A stretch of DNA of 64,000 nucleotides from Syngnathus acus (taxonomy: Eukaryota > Chordata > Actinopteri > Syngnathiformes > Syngnathidae): the NCBI RefSeq assembly GCF_901709675.1, contig NC_051101.1, positions 13,849,416 through 13,913,415 of the forward strand, read 5' to 3'. A program made the position numbers and the translations under genes. Positions 49,607-63,241 of this stretch are shown one piece after another. A model generated the notes under the pieces. That model saw nothing but the letters and a program-made list of their open reading frames with translations. It searched no databases and was not told where the DNA came from. The first letter of the stretch is position 1. Each line of letters starts with the position of its first letter.

Positions 49607-49840
49607 GGCTCCGACTCGGAGAAGTGACGGCCGCCTCAGAGCTCTGCGGGCTTTAGAGCCCAGGACGGCGTCGGCGGAGGCTCGGGGAGGTCTTGGGCCG
49701 GCGCGAGGACACGCCTCCGAGAGGCGAGCATTGGCTCCGCTCCGACGGAGGCCCGCGGGGACGCGCTCGATAGGCGGAGGAAACGAAGGGGGGATGCGCG
49801 AGACCCGCGCGCGCGCGAGGGCGGCCGCGTGCGTTACTTC

Positions 49841-49850
49841 ACTTTAAAAG
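49841..49850 (-). promoter_or_regulatory. TATA-like element upstream of POU3F1
   Basis: The minus strand reads CTTTTAAAGT about 235 nt before the ATG, at the boundary between a T-run and a CpG-rich segment (49605-49835) that fits a 5' UTR. It is a plausible but weak TATA variant. Confidence 0.35.
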
Positions 49851-50732
49851 TTTTTTTTTTTTTACTACACTCATTTTAATAATAATAATACCCGTACAGG
49901 GAGCAGCCCGGATGCTTTATGTACACTACAATAACATGACATGCACCTTAGCGAGTTGATTAAAATGCCACGTTGCACATTTTTTTTGAGCAAGTGTATT
50001 ATTCCATTCCTCAATAGTCTAACAAGTCTTGTTTGTGTCGCGTTTAAGAGTCGAGAATAATCCCTTCATTTGATATTTATTCTCATCAAAGCCACGTGGA
50101 AGCCTTCTTAAAACTACAATTAAATAAAACAGATAGGAAGCAGAGGGGGGACACATGCGCTCGCTCGCACGCACATTTCTCTCATATCAGTGCGTGTTGC
50201 TTCTTCTTTAAAAGTCCCCACTTTGTTATTACATTCATTTTTTCTGATTTGATACCTTTGATACCTTTTTTTATCCATCCGTCCATCCCCCCTTTTTTGC
50301 GGGGGGGGGGGGGGGGGCGATGCTGCTGCTGTTCCTAATATTCTGACCGTTATAGATCACTCAAGGCCTTCATTTGTAATATCTGGCTCGTGTTTTTTTT
50401 TGGATTAAGTCATCTCAACAGCTGCTGTACTTCAACATGAACGCAAAAATGAAAGCATGCTATTCTCTGATGTTGCTTTCTATACATTTAATATTTTAGG
50501 ATTGTTGTGTGTTTTTGCATCCTGCGTCGACGCACCTACACACACACAGCCATCTTTCCCACAATGCGCACACACCCAACACACACACGCCTGCCCATGC
50601 ATGCACATGCACACACACACACCTCTCCTCTCCTTCCCCTGCTTGATCTGATTATTTTTCCCTTCACGTTTTGTCCCAATAGCAAATTACCAATTCTATG
50701 AATTGCAAAGCAGCCTCTGAGACGCTGAGGGG

Positions 50733-50734
<2 letters not shown>
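49851..50734. other. POU3F1 upstream non-coding DNA
   Basis: It contains AT-rich patches, a G-run at 50300-50317 and short CA-rich pieces. No gene is recognised. Confidence 0.5.

Positions 50735-50821
<87 letters not shown>
50735..50821. repeat. (CA)n microsatellite
   Basis: About 43 perfect CA units, followed by shorter CA and GA runs to about 50880. Confidence 0.98.
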
Positions 50822-50825
<4 letters not shown>

Positions 50826-51239
50826 GAGTGAGCGACACACACACATACACAGAGAGAGCGAGTGAGTGAGAGAGCGAGTGAGGGGCTGGAGGTGGTGGTG
50901 GTGGGGGGGTGCAAAGATTGAAAGGGATCTTTTGCAAACACAATCACGTTCTTAAATGGAAATGCGAGGCTTTAAACAAATCTTACATCTCTGGCGTTGC
51001 ATTCGCCTTAAAAGTGGGCAATGGGCCGCACGCACGTTCCCCTCCTTGCGCCGCTCCACCTTCCGGATGCCTCAGTGCTGCCATTTTCACCCTTTTTTTC
51101 TTCTTCATCAACCTTCTCTTGTTGTCGATTTGTTTACAGCAGTGTTGCGGTGTATGCTTTTTCTTTTGGGGACGTTGACAGGTAAGGCTGAGTGTGGTGT
51201 GTTGGGAAAGAAGGGGGAGTGGGGGGGGATACGGTCACA

Positions 51240-51805
51240 GGTGTTGGTTGTCATGGTCTTGCGAAAGGCGTGGTTTATGGCCACCCCGTATTTCCTGACC
51301 GCACGCTTGAGGGTCAATTGATGACATTTGCATGCACGGGACACTTCAATATGCAAACTTCAAAACAACAAGGATGAGTTTGAATTTTGTTTTGTGGGGG
51401 AGCGCTTATCTCGTCATCATTTGGCGAAAAGCGTGATTTATGGCCACGTCTTTCTGGTGAAAAGAGTGATTTATGACAATCTATTATTGGGTGAGAGCTA
51501 TTTTTTTTCGCATTTGCAAAATGAATTGAAAAGTTACGTTTGCACTAATGTCAGATATTCTTATGGCTTTGACTCATTTTTTAATTGAAGTCTTTTCGTG
51601 ACTGTGTTTTGGTTTCTTGTGTTAGGTAAAACGAATGAAAAATGAGGTACCAGGATCAAACTATTTCTACAAATTCTTGTTTTTACAGACTTCTATGCTG
51701 GAGTACAACGTGACACTCTTGCATGCCATTTGCATGATGAGTTTATGATCTGGTAAAAGGTGTGGGATTTATGACCATCTTCTCATTTTGCCATTTGCAT
51801 GGACT
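51240..51805. promoter_or_regulatory. Candidate POU3F1 upstream enhancer: octamers plus repeated TTTATG motifs
   Basis: Perfect octamers ATTTGCAT occur at 51326-51333, 51728-51735 and 51793-51800. Variants lie at 51351 (ATGCAAAC) and 51512 (ATTTGCAA). Interleaved are four imperfect copies of a GCGAAAAGCGTGATTTATGG-like motif at 51261, 51424, 51457 and 51751. The TTTATGG/TTTATGA core resembles posterior-HOX/CDX sites. The block lies 1.6-2.2 kb upstream of the POU3F1 start. Function is inferred from motifs only. Confidence 0.5.
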
Positions 51806-52249
51806 TAAAGTGCAGTGCATGTTTTTCTACTGTTAAACTAAATGGATTGTATACACATAAGAGAAAACAAATATCCATCTATCCAGTCTTTAAAAACTTC
51901 TTCCACAGTCCATTGTCATTTTTACTGTTTGCATTTTTACAATAAACGCTATACTTTACTTTTTAAACTCCGCTTTGACTCATTCGGCAGGTTTAACAGG
52001 TTAGAAATGTTTTTTTTTCAAAACCACAACGACTCACATCAGGTCTCGCCACAGTCTCTAATATTAGACATTTTATTTTGGTTTTAACTCTTGTTTTACT
52101 TTGTAAGTTTCACAGCTTTTTAGAACTATTTAAATTTTTTTGGTGCATATGTGTTTTTTCCGGGGGGCTCATTTGTCACCCCCCCGTCTATAAAAAGCAC
52201 ACCGCACAGTCACTCGTGTGTGGAAGGAAAAGCCACATCCAGATGCTCA

Positions 52250-52512
52250 GCAGAGGGGGGGGGGGGGGTGGGGGGGGGGAGGAGATGGGGGTGTTTTTGT
52301 GGAGGAATGGTGGCCCCTAAACCGCCCCCCCCCCCTCCCTCCCGGTGCATTTTTGCCGTGGCCAAGCACGTCTCCATGGTGCGCGCCGTGAAAGGGAGCT
52401 CACACAAGTGAATGACGGCGCAGATGAGGATGAATCTGGGAGATGATGAGCAGGAGAAGTAGAAGGGGGGTGGGATAGGGGGGGGGGGGTGACTAGTCGA
52501 CCCCCCCCCTCC
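52250..52512. repeat. Cluster of G- and C-homopolymer runs
   Basis: Runs of 9-15 G at about 52256-52281 and 52478-52489 alternate with runs of C at about 52324-52336 and 52501-52509. The final pair brackets TGACTAGTCGA and could form a G/C hairpin. Sequence quality may be poor here. Confidence 0.8.
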
Positions 52513-52904
52513 CCACGACAACATGAAGCTCTTCTTTGTTGGGCCAAATTCTCCATAGTGTCAATTTATAGTTTCTTGCATGACATGACTTGACATCAGG
52601 TCACCATGCAGGATGTGAGCAAAGAGGGGAAGGCAAGCAGGCAGTGTCCTCCACCCTCAAAGATGATTTCTTTTCCAGTCGCATGGCTGAAATTTCCATC
52701 TTGAGTTGTGAGCAAAAACTCCTTATGGTGGCAGCAAGCAGAAAATAGAATTATTTAACCTAGAACTTACAAAAGTCAGTTGGATTAATGCTCATGCAAA
52801 CTTCCATCAGTGTGATCACCAATGATGAAGCATCGCATGTAGACAGGCAATGTGAGTCACAGTTTCCTCCGTGAAAATGACTCACTGTTGAGTGAAATAA
52901 TAAC

Positions 52905-53005
52905 CGAATTTGGGTCAAAAAGGGACCTGCTCCCTACCTGGGTCAATTTGACCCACCTTTCTGGGTCATTTTGTACAAAGCAACTGATTTGGGTTTTTTT
53001 TTCAA
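52905..53005. repeat. TGGGTCA-rich interspersed repeat fragment
   Basis: Repeated TGGGTCA/TGACCCA units include the palindrome TGGGTCAATTTGACCCA at 52939-52955. This matches a type of repeat common in fish genomes. It has no coding capacity. Confidence 0.5.
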
Positions 53006-53739
53006 CAAAACTTTGGTTATTTATGTCCCACCTGTCTTTAGAATGATTACAGCCACTTTCTGAGTCGCTTAGTAGCGAAACTCTTCTTCATTTATTATGA
53101 GTGTTCTATATGCTGCCCTCTGGAGGACAAGGCACACACACCAGAAGAAGAGCAAGCTCAATGGGTTTCATTTTTTAGATTCTATTTAGTTCATACTATT
53201 TTTGTTTTTAATCACTACACTGGTGTGTTTTTGTTTTTAATCAATTCAATAATTAATTTTGTTTTATTTTTCAATGAATTAAACTTAAGTCAAGGCTGTA
53301 ATAACTCCTAGCAGCAACTAGAACATTAAAAATAGCTTTCCACAGGTAAGTTTAAAGTATCACTTTTGTTGAAAGAATCTCATAAGATATTTAAAGTGAA
53401 TTGCTCACCCCCTCCCAAATCACTTTCCTTTCTGTGTTTACATTTTTGAAATCCTCCAATAGATAATTGTGTGTGTGTGCTTGTTCTTTGATAGACATCC
53501 ATAATAGGCCCCCAAATATGCAAAAAAAAGTCCATTTTTCTGAAGACCAAATATGCGCTTTTCAGGTAACTTTTCTCGCTTGTTTCTTTTTTTTTTTTTT
53601 TTGACTAATGAACTCCGGCTACTCTGCCAGCATTCCCTGGAGGGCTGAAGAAGGGGGAGTGTTGTGGGTGCTGCCGGGCTGTGTGTACTTCCGTCGCGGT
53701 GGGTATGTATGCAAGGTGTGAGTTTCTTCCTCTAACTCT

Positions 53740-53880
53740 CCACTAATTAGACGGGGTCTGAACATACCACCATGAATATTCATGCCAGGCACCGGCGCGC
53801 AATTAGTCGTCAGAGTTCCCAACTTGAAGCTCCAAACAAGGAGGCTGCCGGCTTGCAATTGAACGGGCACCCGCGATGAT
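53740..53880. promoter_or_regulatory. Candidate conserved non-coding element
   Basis: Complex sequence with CTAATTAGACGGGG, CCATGAATATTCATGCC (containing the palindrome ATGAATATTCAT) and GCGCAATTAGTCGTCAG. These are several symmetric homeodomain-type sites in about 140 bp, upstream of POU3F1. Confidence 0.45.
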
Positions 53881-54227
53881 TAACATGCCCCCCTCCCCTC
53901 CATCAACCAACTCTTAGAGCCCCCCCATTCCTCGACTTCCACTCTGAATGCTAATGTCTGCGACTCCCCTACTCAAAATTGCCACCTACCCAAATCCACC
54001 AGAAACCAGTATGTTGGAAATAGCCACCTTTGTCACCTCCCCCTATATTACAAATACTGTTGCTGACCAAAATAGCAGCACATACAAGAAGCTCAAAAGC
54101 GCATGAAGCCTGTCCGCATGGTGTAAATAACTCCCTCCTGTCCAACATCCACACGTGAAGAAACGCGTTAAATGCCCAGCCCATGAAAGTGCCATTGCTA
54201 ATCAAAACAGCAGCACCCAACAACCTA

Positions 54228-54390
54228 CAGTGGAGGTGAAAAGTCTACACACCCCGGTTCAAACGCTAGGTTAAAATCAATTGTTTCTAAACCTTTATAT
54301 AAGTCAAATGAAATTAAAAAAAATTCGATAAACAACAAAACAAACTACGATAATGTGGTTGCACAAGTGTGCACACCCTCCTAACTTTTC
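54228..54390. repeat. Tc1/mariner-like non-autonomous remnant
   Basis: It begins CAGTGGAGGTGAAAAGTC immediately after a TA dinucleotide, then TACACACCCCGGTTCAAA, and it contains a GTGTGCACACCC segment near 54367-54378. A second copy is at 61177. TA-flanked CAGT termini are typical of Tc1-like elements in fish. Confidence 0.55.
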
Positions 54391-54698
54391 AAAATGTTTA
54401 TCTTTTTATTATTCATCCAAAATCCTACGAAAGTCACCAAATTCCTCCAAAGCATCTTTCCACACTCTCTAAATCCAGCAACTTTGTCCCATCAGAGTAC
54501 ACCACACCGGCGCCTCCCCGAAGCCTTCCTGGTCCACCTGTGACGCCACGAAGCCTGCATGTCCATCCTCTCTGTGCCGAGGAGGCTCAATCTTCTACTT
54601 TCAATTCAAGGTGATTCTTATCCCCGACCCCCTCCTGGCCCAACGTACTCGTCTCTTGCTTCCATAAAGACATGTTTATGTATGTGTGCGTGCGTGTC

Positions 54699-54702
<4 letters not shown>

Positions 54703-54784
<82 letters not shown>
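54703..54784. repeat. (TG)n microsatellite
   Basis: About 41 perfect TG units. Confidence 0.97.
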
Positions 54785-54785
<1 letters not shown>

Positions 54786-55565
54786 AGAGGAACATGCAGA
54801 GGTTTTTTTTTTTTTAAGGGTCGGGTGAAGATAAGCAGAGGAATTTCAGGCCGGTGAATATGGATTGGGTCTCTACTTATAGAGAAGAGCACTGATAGAG
54901 AGGTAAATAGCTCTTGGCCAAAGAACTGGAAAGACATGTCTGCGTGCGTGCGTGCGTGGATGTCAAACACTGAGACCAAACTTAACATCCATCTTTTTTT
55001 CTTATTTCTTCGCCGGCTTTATTTACTTACTAAATCAAGTTAGTTTGCGAATAGAGTTAAAATCAAGTGCCTAGATAGGCAGTCAATAGGACAACAAAAA
55101 ATTGGATGTTCAATTTTGTTTTAAATAAAAAAATAAATAAAAATAAATAAATGAATAAATAATTAAAAAAAACAACTAAATATTGGGACTGTCACTACTA
55201 TCAGAACTCAGGTTTGGTGCTGGTTGTTGAGTGTAGTCTCTCATGTAGACATTGGCCTTTAGCCAGGACAATATTTTTCTTGTCATCTTCATTCAACATT
55301 CGACATGTCTGTCGTTGTCGCTGACGAGCTGATCCAGCGCCAAGTGGAGAACCCCAACAGCGAGTGGACACCCATCACGTATGGTGCGTGCCGCCACTGC
55401 GCCCGTGGCTCCATGGCAAATACACAGCTTGCCATTTTCTATGTTTTGGGTTGAAAACTTTTCCCAAGTTAGCCGAGCCATGTGTGCCCAGGTGAGCGGC
55501 CCCTTTGCGGCGGTCTGCTGCTGGCTTTTATCCCACTTGATTGCTCTCTTGGCCCGCCACACAAC

Positions 55566-57194
<1,629 letters not shown>

Positions 57195-57300
57195 TTACAG
57201 TCATTTTCTGGCAATTAAAACGGGAGCGCCCGCCGCTGGAGGATTTTTGCCCGCAGTGCCAACGCGCGCCTGGCGCTGATGAATAATTCGCCCGCTAAAA
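57195..57300. promoter_or_regulatory. Candidate conserved non-coding element
   Basis: GGCAATTAAAACGGGAGCGC, TGCCAACGCGCGCCTGGCGC and GCTGATGAATAATTCGCCC form a compact, complex block between homopolymer runs. TAAT/ATTA cores and NF1-like TGGCG(N)CCA half sites are visible. Confidence 0.35.
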
Positions 57301-60300
57301 AAAAAAAAAAACGGAGAGCTCGCCTTTCTTTCATGTGATCCCTTTGTTGATTTACCATTAAAAGGCGCAATGTGTGAGGGAGGGGAGAGGAGGGGGTGAG
57401 TATTTGGGGGGGGCAAAAAGCACAAAATGAGGATGGGGCAGATAAAGTGCACGCACACACACACACACACTCGCTTCAGGGTCAAAAATATTTCAGTCTG
57501 TTGTCACTTTATACATTTTTTCCTCTACTTTGGATTCTTGCCGTGCATTTAATTTCTTTTATCAATCGTCATCATTTTACGATGGCCTTGATGTGTAGTT
57601 GCAATTCGTCTGTTGTTCTGGTGATATTTGCTAAACGATAGAAGACTCTAGACACAGGAGCTGCTTGATTTTTGGCAATTTTTGTCTTATCGAGAAAAAA
57701 TTGAAAAGACATTTCTATTATTATTATCTTTTATTCTATTATTATTATTATCTTTCGTCAAGCCTTGATTGTCCAAAAAGAGTTATTTGTCTGTTTGTGC
57801 TTTGTGATTGACAGGCGACCGTCACTCCAGTGTGCATCCGGCCCGAATTCCTCACCGAGCCGTCCGGAAAGTTGTGCGTGGCGGGCTCTGACTCACAGGC
57901 CTCTTCCAGGCATTGCACTGACGCGACTTTTGCCCCCGCCAACTTTCGTGAGCGTGATGACAATTATACTGACACACACACACACGAGCAAACAAACACA
58001 CATTTGTGAGTAAACAGTAGTTTGTCACACTGGCACAAACACACACAGTCAGGCACCGAGGAGATAATGGTGGCCGGAGGGCTCGCTCTTCAACGTAGCC
58101 TCGCCCTCCCCCCCACCCTCGGCCAATGTCTCTGAGGCAGAAAGTGCGCTGGAGTCCTCGCTGTCTGTTACATTTGATCACCGTCACCCAGCTGAGACGG
58201 ACAGTGAACGGCTCAGCTGACGGCTAACAGACGCACACCCACCAACACACACATGCACGCACACCCACACTCAGCTACTGTGCCAGAGGATATTACACAC
58301 GGCGTCTGACACCTCTAAATAAGTGTTTACTCTGTGTAGGTCAGAGTGTGTTTGCCTTCACATCTTAGGCATAACGGCATGTGTGTGAGTGTGTGTGTGT
58401 GCGCACAGCCGTATGAAATCCATCCAAAATCCTCCTCTTCCATCCCTCTCCCGTCTCCCTCATTAATTTGTGAGTAAAGATGGCCCTCACTTTAAATCCA
58501 TGTCGTCACTGTTTGTTGATGTATGCAGATTTCCCCCCCCTCCCAATGTTATGAAGAGTAATAAAAAATATTTTGAATGAGCTTCAGTCTGATTGGACTT
58601 ATTTCTCTGTTGTGTGAGTCATGTAAATTTAAAAAAAAAAGAAAATTAATTTTATAATTTTTTTAATACATTGCAGGATATTGTCAAACCAAATGGAATT
58701 GTCGATAATTAAATGCGTAAGCAGTGTAAATTGAAAAATAGAGGGGAAAAAAAACATCATTCAGAAGAGTGTACATGCGTGTTTTTCGTGGCCAACACGC
58801 ATGTTAAACGTCGGGGCGTGTGCTTGTCTCTCAGTGGCATCTGCGAGGAGCTTTTTAATAAGCCCGGGCGGGAAAAAAAAAAAAAGAGGGGGTACAGTAA
58901 ATCCTCAAATCTGAGCACGTCCATCTCGGGGACCCGAGGGTGCCGCGCTATGATTGACAGGCCCCCTTTCACCGACGCAGTAGGACGGACGGGGGTGACG
59001 GGGGGACGGATTAGGACCGTCTCGCCCTAAAGGGCCATTGTGGCTGCACGGCTCTCAGCTGCTTTGCTGTGTTAGGGAGGGGCCTCCAGTCCGTCTGTCT
59101 GTCTGTCTGTCTGTCTGTCTTTTCCTAGTTCCGATCAAATTGGACTCATTTCGATCCATTTTATTGATGGATCACTTTAAAAAGCAAGTGGAGATACTTG
59201 AGGAGGGGTGCTGGCTGGCTGACTCCAAAGTCAAGTGCCACTATGTGATGAAAGCTCACAACTAGAAATGCATACGTTATGGGACACGGCTAACGTTGGT
59301 CAAGTGAAAATGATCAAAATAGAATCACTACCAAACCTAGCACATGAATTTAAGAGCAATTTGTTCCGTGAACACGCAAGTCGCATCTCAAATCATCTTT
59401 CTCCATTGAAATGAATAGAAATGCCATTCATTGGTTCCAGCTTCCCCCGTAAAACATTGTCAAGGCAACATTGTGTGTCTGAATGTAAACATTCATTTTT
59501 TAATATATGTATGCATTGAAATGTAAATTTTACCGAGTGATCCATGTTTCTTGGAAGCAATTTACCGCAGCTGAAATGATCGAGAACAAGACTCAGATCG
59601 TCATTCCATGTGAAGTTTGTTTACTGTAGTGGTGCAATCAGCGTTTTTGTGTCGTCAGGGTGAAAAGGCAAATTGGTGTTAATTTCAGTGTCTGGTTGCT
59701 AGGCGACTCTTACGAGGGCGTCTCCTCCTCCCTGAGGTACACGCCGCTCGTATGACCTTTCCACTCTTTTCCGCTTGCCCCGCCCCGGAACTCGGCATCC
59801 GCTTCCAAAAGGGGCCTCTGGGGGGGGGGCGCCCACCTTGGAGGCCTTTGGGCTTGGGAGACCCCTGGCTGGCACCCAGCGTTGCCAGAGGAGAAGCCTT
59901 GCCAGAGGGCTCGGCGGCCTCCCGCCGAGAACGCTAGCGGGCAATTACACGTCATTTAATGAGGACTGTAAAATCAAGCAAAGTGGAGCTCCGAGCGGCT
60001 CGTGTTTGAAAAGTCCCAAAAGCGTCGAGCCATCAGCGACACGACTTTATCCACGAGGTTAACCCCGCCCGACGAGTCCTTGGAGGAAGGCGCCTTGGCC
60101 TTGGCGTGTCACTCTTGCCTCGTCTGCATCTCGGCGTGATGAAAGCAACGCTCTGATGGCTTCGACAACAAAGAGTACGGCCGCCGCCGCCGCTGTTTGG
60201 ACCATCCTCTCCTCTCCTTTCTTCTCTGCTCCTCCAGCAGCCCCCTCCCTCTGATCTCACATCCTCTCTCTCTCTCTCTCTCTTTCCTTTTTTTCCCAAC

Positions 60301-60523
60301 CGCTCTATCTCTGTCCGCCGGATGCCAGTCGCCGCTTTCGGGGGTCTCCTCGGCGCTTCGTTAAGGGCCCCGGCGATACAATCAGAGGACGGAATTAAAA
60401 ATCAGAAAGTGTCCTTGTCGGAGGGAGAGACGCCCTGCCCCGCCCCGTACGGCGCGCTTTGATGTCGCCCGAGAAATTTGAAATTCATATGTTGTCACAC
60501 TTGATTTTATATTTTTTATATTT

Positions 60524-60557
<34 letters not shown>

Positions 60558-61176
60558 GCGCTCTCTCCATCATGCACTATTCAGTTGTAAAGGGTAAAAC
60601 GCATTGTACAAGTGTTTCTCAAAGCCCTTTCTTCTCTTTCATTTTTCATGTTTTGACTTTGCGGCACGGGCGGGAAAGCTATAATAAATCATTGAATTTC
60701 CTTTTGATTGCACTGTAGGTACTGTACGGGGCAGGGCGGGGCGGGGGCACTGCGTGGGATCGAGGCGGCGGTGCTAACGCGGAGGCCACTTTGATGCCGT
60801 CTCACGACAAGATATTTGAGGGCGTGATATTCGCGTGCAAAAGACTTGCAGTGATAAATAACAGCCCAATAAAAGGAAAAATCAAAAACAAATATATAGA
60901 ATGTATGTTAACATTACGGCATCTGAGAGCCACAAATTTGATTGATAGGACCATTTTTGCACGTTCTCAACACTAATATTGCGTCTTTTAAGTGATGAAA
61001 GTACAGTGATAGGCAGCCAAAACATTCTCAGGAAAAATGCTGACAAAGCACAATTAAGCTTTCTCCACAGAAAAATATGGTTGGCTCCCAAAAAACTAAA
61101 TATATATATAAATAAGTATGCAAATCTGCAGGTGCAGAAGCATTTTGAAACCAAAATACACTGGTAGAATGAAATA
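57301..61176. other. Gene desert, no gene recognised
   Basis: It includes CA-rich pieces (57453-57470, 57973-57983), (GTCT)n at 59093-59120 and CT-runs at 60262-60282 and 60522-60568. A segment at about 59370-59500 is shared with 63615-63840. Confidence 0.5.
59370..59500. repeat. Interspersed repeat fragment shared with 63.6 kb
   Basis: CCATTGAAATGAATAGAAAT then GCCATTCATTGGTTCCAGC corresponds to CATTTCAATGGAAAGGCCAC and TAATCCGTTCCCACC at 63645-63677. Both resemble one fish interspersed repeat family whose name I do not know. Confidence 0.45.
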
Positions 61177-61345
61177 CAGTTGATATAAAAAGTCTACACA
61201 CCCCAGTTCAAATGTGTTTTTTTGGGGGGGGGTAAAAAAATGAGAGCAAGAACAATCATTTCAAAACTTTTTTTCCCACCATGAATATGAACTATAACTT
61301 ATACAAGGCAATTAAAAAGAAATCTTTTCAAGTCAAATAAAACAA
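61177..61345. repeat. Tc1/mariner-like non-autonomous remnant (second copy)
   Basis: It starts after TA with CAGTTGATATAAAAAGTC, then TACACACCCCAGTTCAAATG, matching the start of the copy at 54228. The interior reads AATCATTTCAAAACTTTT. No transposase frame is present. Confidence 0.6.
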
Positions 61346-61859
61346 GTGAAAGAACGAGTCAGTCGTAACATTTCTTCGAAACGGGAACGATCTTTCCTTC
61401 CAGGAAGTCCAACACTTAATTTCACAACGATTATCTGATCTCTCACCGCGTGAGCTGGAAGACATCCTCCATTCATTTCCATGATGATCACCATCAATAA
61501 AAGAAATCTTTGGATATGACACCTTTTCCATCTCGCGCTTCCCTTCAACAAAATGAGGCTGACGGCCCCTCCCAGGACACTTACAAATGGGCACCAAGGT
61601 GGCTCCGGGTGGGGGTGGGGGTTCCTCATTTATCACTCCCACTGAGCCCCCCCCCCCGCTCTCATCTTCAACCTAAAAGACTCCCCAAGGTGACGTGGAA
61701 GCGCGAGCGCCACCTGCCCCCTCGGAAAATATGACAACGCCGTTATCTGTCCCAAGAAAGTCATCTTTTTTTGTCTGGCCAACGACGTATCTCTCATTTG
61801 TGTCTTCTCCGTTCCTCTCACTATTTTCCTTCTCAATTTCTCCGCCCCCCCCCCCCCTC

Positions 61860-62110
61860 TCTAAGCTTGTGACGAATGGGTTTTAATAAACGCTGACAGA
61901 GCAATGAAATTAAAGGAGTGCATAGCTCGACGCCCGACACTGACATATTTAAAAGAGGGCCTTAATTCGGTCGGGCCTTACATCTCTCGGGCTGTTATTG
62001 GACTCATTATTACTGCCTGACATTGTTGTTTGCTCTGGTATAAAAATCATGAAAATCATAAAAGACGCAAGCAGTAACGAATGAGGAGCCTCGCAACCCC
62101 GTGACCGGCG
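61860..62110. promoter_or_regulatory. Candidate conserved non-coding element
   Basis: About 250 bp of complex sequence contains GGTTTTAATAAACGCTGAC, GCAATGAAATTAAAGGAG, GGCCTTAATTCGGTCGGG, GTTATTGGACTCATTATTAC and AAAATCATGAAAATCATAAA. It is unlike the low-complexity surroundings and rich in homeobox-type cores. It is one of the best enhancer candidates in the right part of the window. Confidence 0.45.
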
Positions 62111-62209
62111 GCTACGCACAATTTGGGACCTTTGCGCAATGCGGGCTTTGCATCACTCTTTCATCATAATACATTTTTGCCATTTATGATGAACAAATAT
62201 ATCAAATGA

Positions 62210-62400
62210 AAAAAAAAGTTTTTAGTATACTATATTTAGTAAATATAATATACTATATCGAAATATAATTTCAAAAACACACCTAAAAAAATAGAAAGTT
62301 TTCATAATTGAAAAAAATGTTTTTTCAATATACTATATTTAAATATAAATTCAAAAACACCTAAAAAATATAAAGTTTCAGATAAAAAAAATAAAAAAAA
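62210..62400. repeat. Degenerate tandem duplication, AT-rich (unit about 100 bp)
   Basis: TACTATATTTA ... AATTCAAAAACACCTAAAAA ... AAAGTTT appears twice, starting near 62228 and 62330. The copies differ by indels. Confidence 0.65.
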
Positions 62401-62779
62401 AGTACCCCACCACAGAATAATGACAAAAATGGCGCAACTTCTAGTGGGCGTTCCAACTTGTATTTTCCGTCCCTAAAAACCAGACTTGGACCAGACAAGA
62501 CGAACGTTTATCCGCCAACTTTATGCCAACACTGACCACCCCCTTTGCCCCCCTTCCGAGTAAACAGTTTATTCCATTGACCCTATTAGCAGATCGGCCC
62601 CGCCCCCCCGTACCATCTCATTACGGGGGCAGCTCATAAAGAAAGGGAGGGGGGGGGGGGGGTTGGGGTTGGGATACGGCGAGGAAAGAAGGTGGCGGAC
62701 GCGTCTTTTTTTCCGAGAGAACTCTTCCATAAGGAATAACTGACACGGGGGACTTAGCCACGCCTCGGGAGCTGCCACT

Positions 62780-62960
62780 CGGTGTCGGGGTGCATTGTTT
62801 GCTCGGATTACAGGCCGAGCAGGGGAACCTAATCCCCTAATTTTTAATCTCTGCTGATTCCACGGCGATGCAGAGGAGACTTGGGGGTGACGTCTGCGGG
62901 GGTGGGGAGGCCTGAGCCTGGTAACAAAGGGCATATGATTTTTGAGGGTGTGGTATCTGC
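62780..62960. promoter_or_regulatory. Candidate conserved non-coding element
   Basis: GTGCATTGTTTGCTCGGATT, CCTAATCCCCTAATTTTTAA and TCTCTGCTGATTCCACGGCG lie together in a non-repetitive block. A SOX-like CATTGTTTG, a GATTA/TAATCC site and a TAATTT core are present. Confidence 0.35.
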
Positions 62961-63195
62961 TAGTTTAATTGCTAACACGGAATCAAAACATCTAGTCGCC
63001 GACCAACCAACTGTGTGGCTCCGGCTTGAGCTTGTTTGAACGACAGAAGCTGGAAAGGAGAATTGGAAAGGCGGATGTGAAGAAAAAAAAAAAAAAGTTC
63101 AACCCGCAACCAAAGCACCCTCAGCTGTGACGAGATGGAAAAAGGCAAGCTGGGAATAAGTGCGAGCATTGACAAAGTCACCATGGGCGACTTCC

Positions 63196-63241
63196 AGAGT
63201 GACTGCCAGCCAGCCAGCCAGCCAGCCAGCAAGCCAGCCAG
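63196..63241. repeat. (CCAG)n short tandem repeat
   Basis: About ten CCAG units with one interruption. Confidence 0.9.

Noticed and set aside
48596-49627. 343-codon frame antisense to POU3F1, and a 364-codon frame on the same strand out of phase
   Set aside because: Both are shadows of the GC-rich POU3F1 coding sequence. The peptides are R/G/P/V-rich with no domain, while the 398-codon frame has complete POU and homeodomain motifs.
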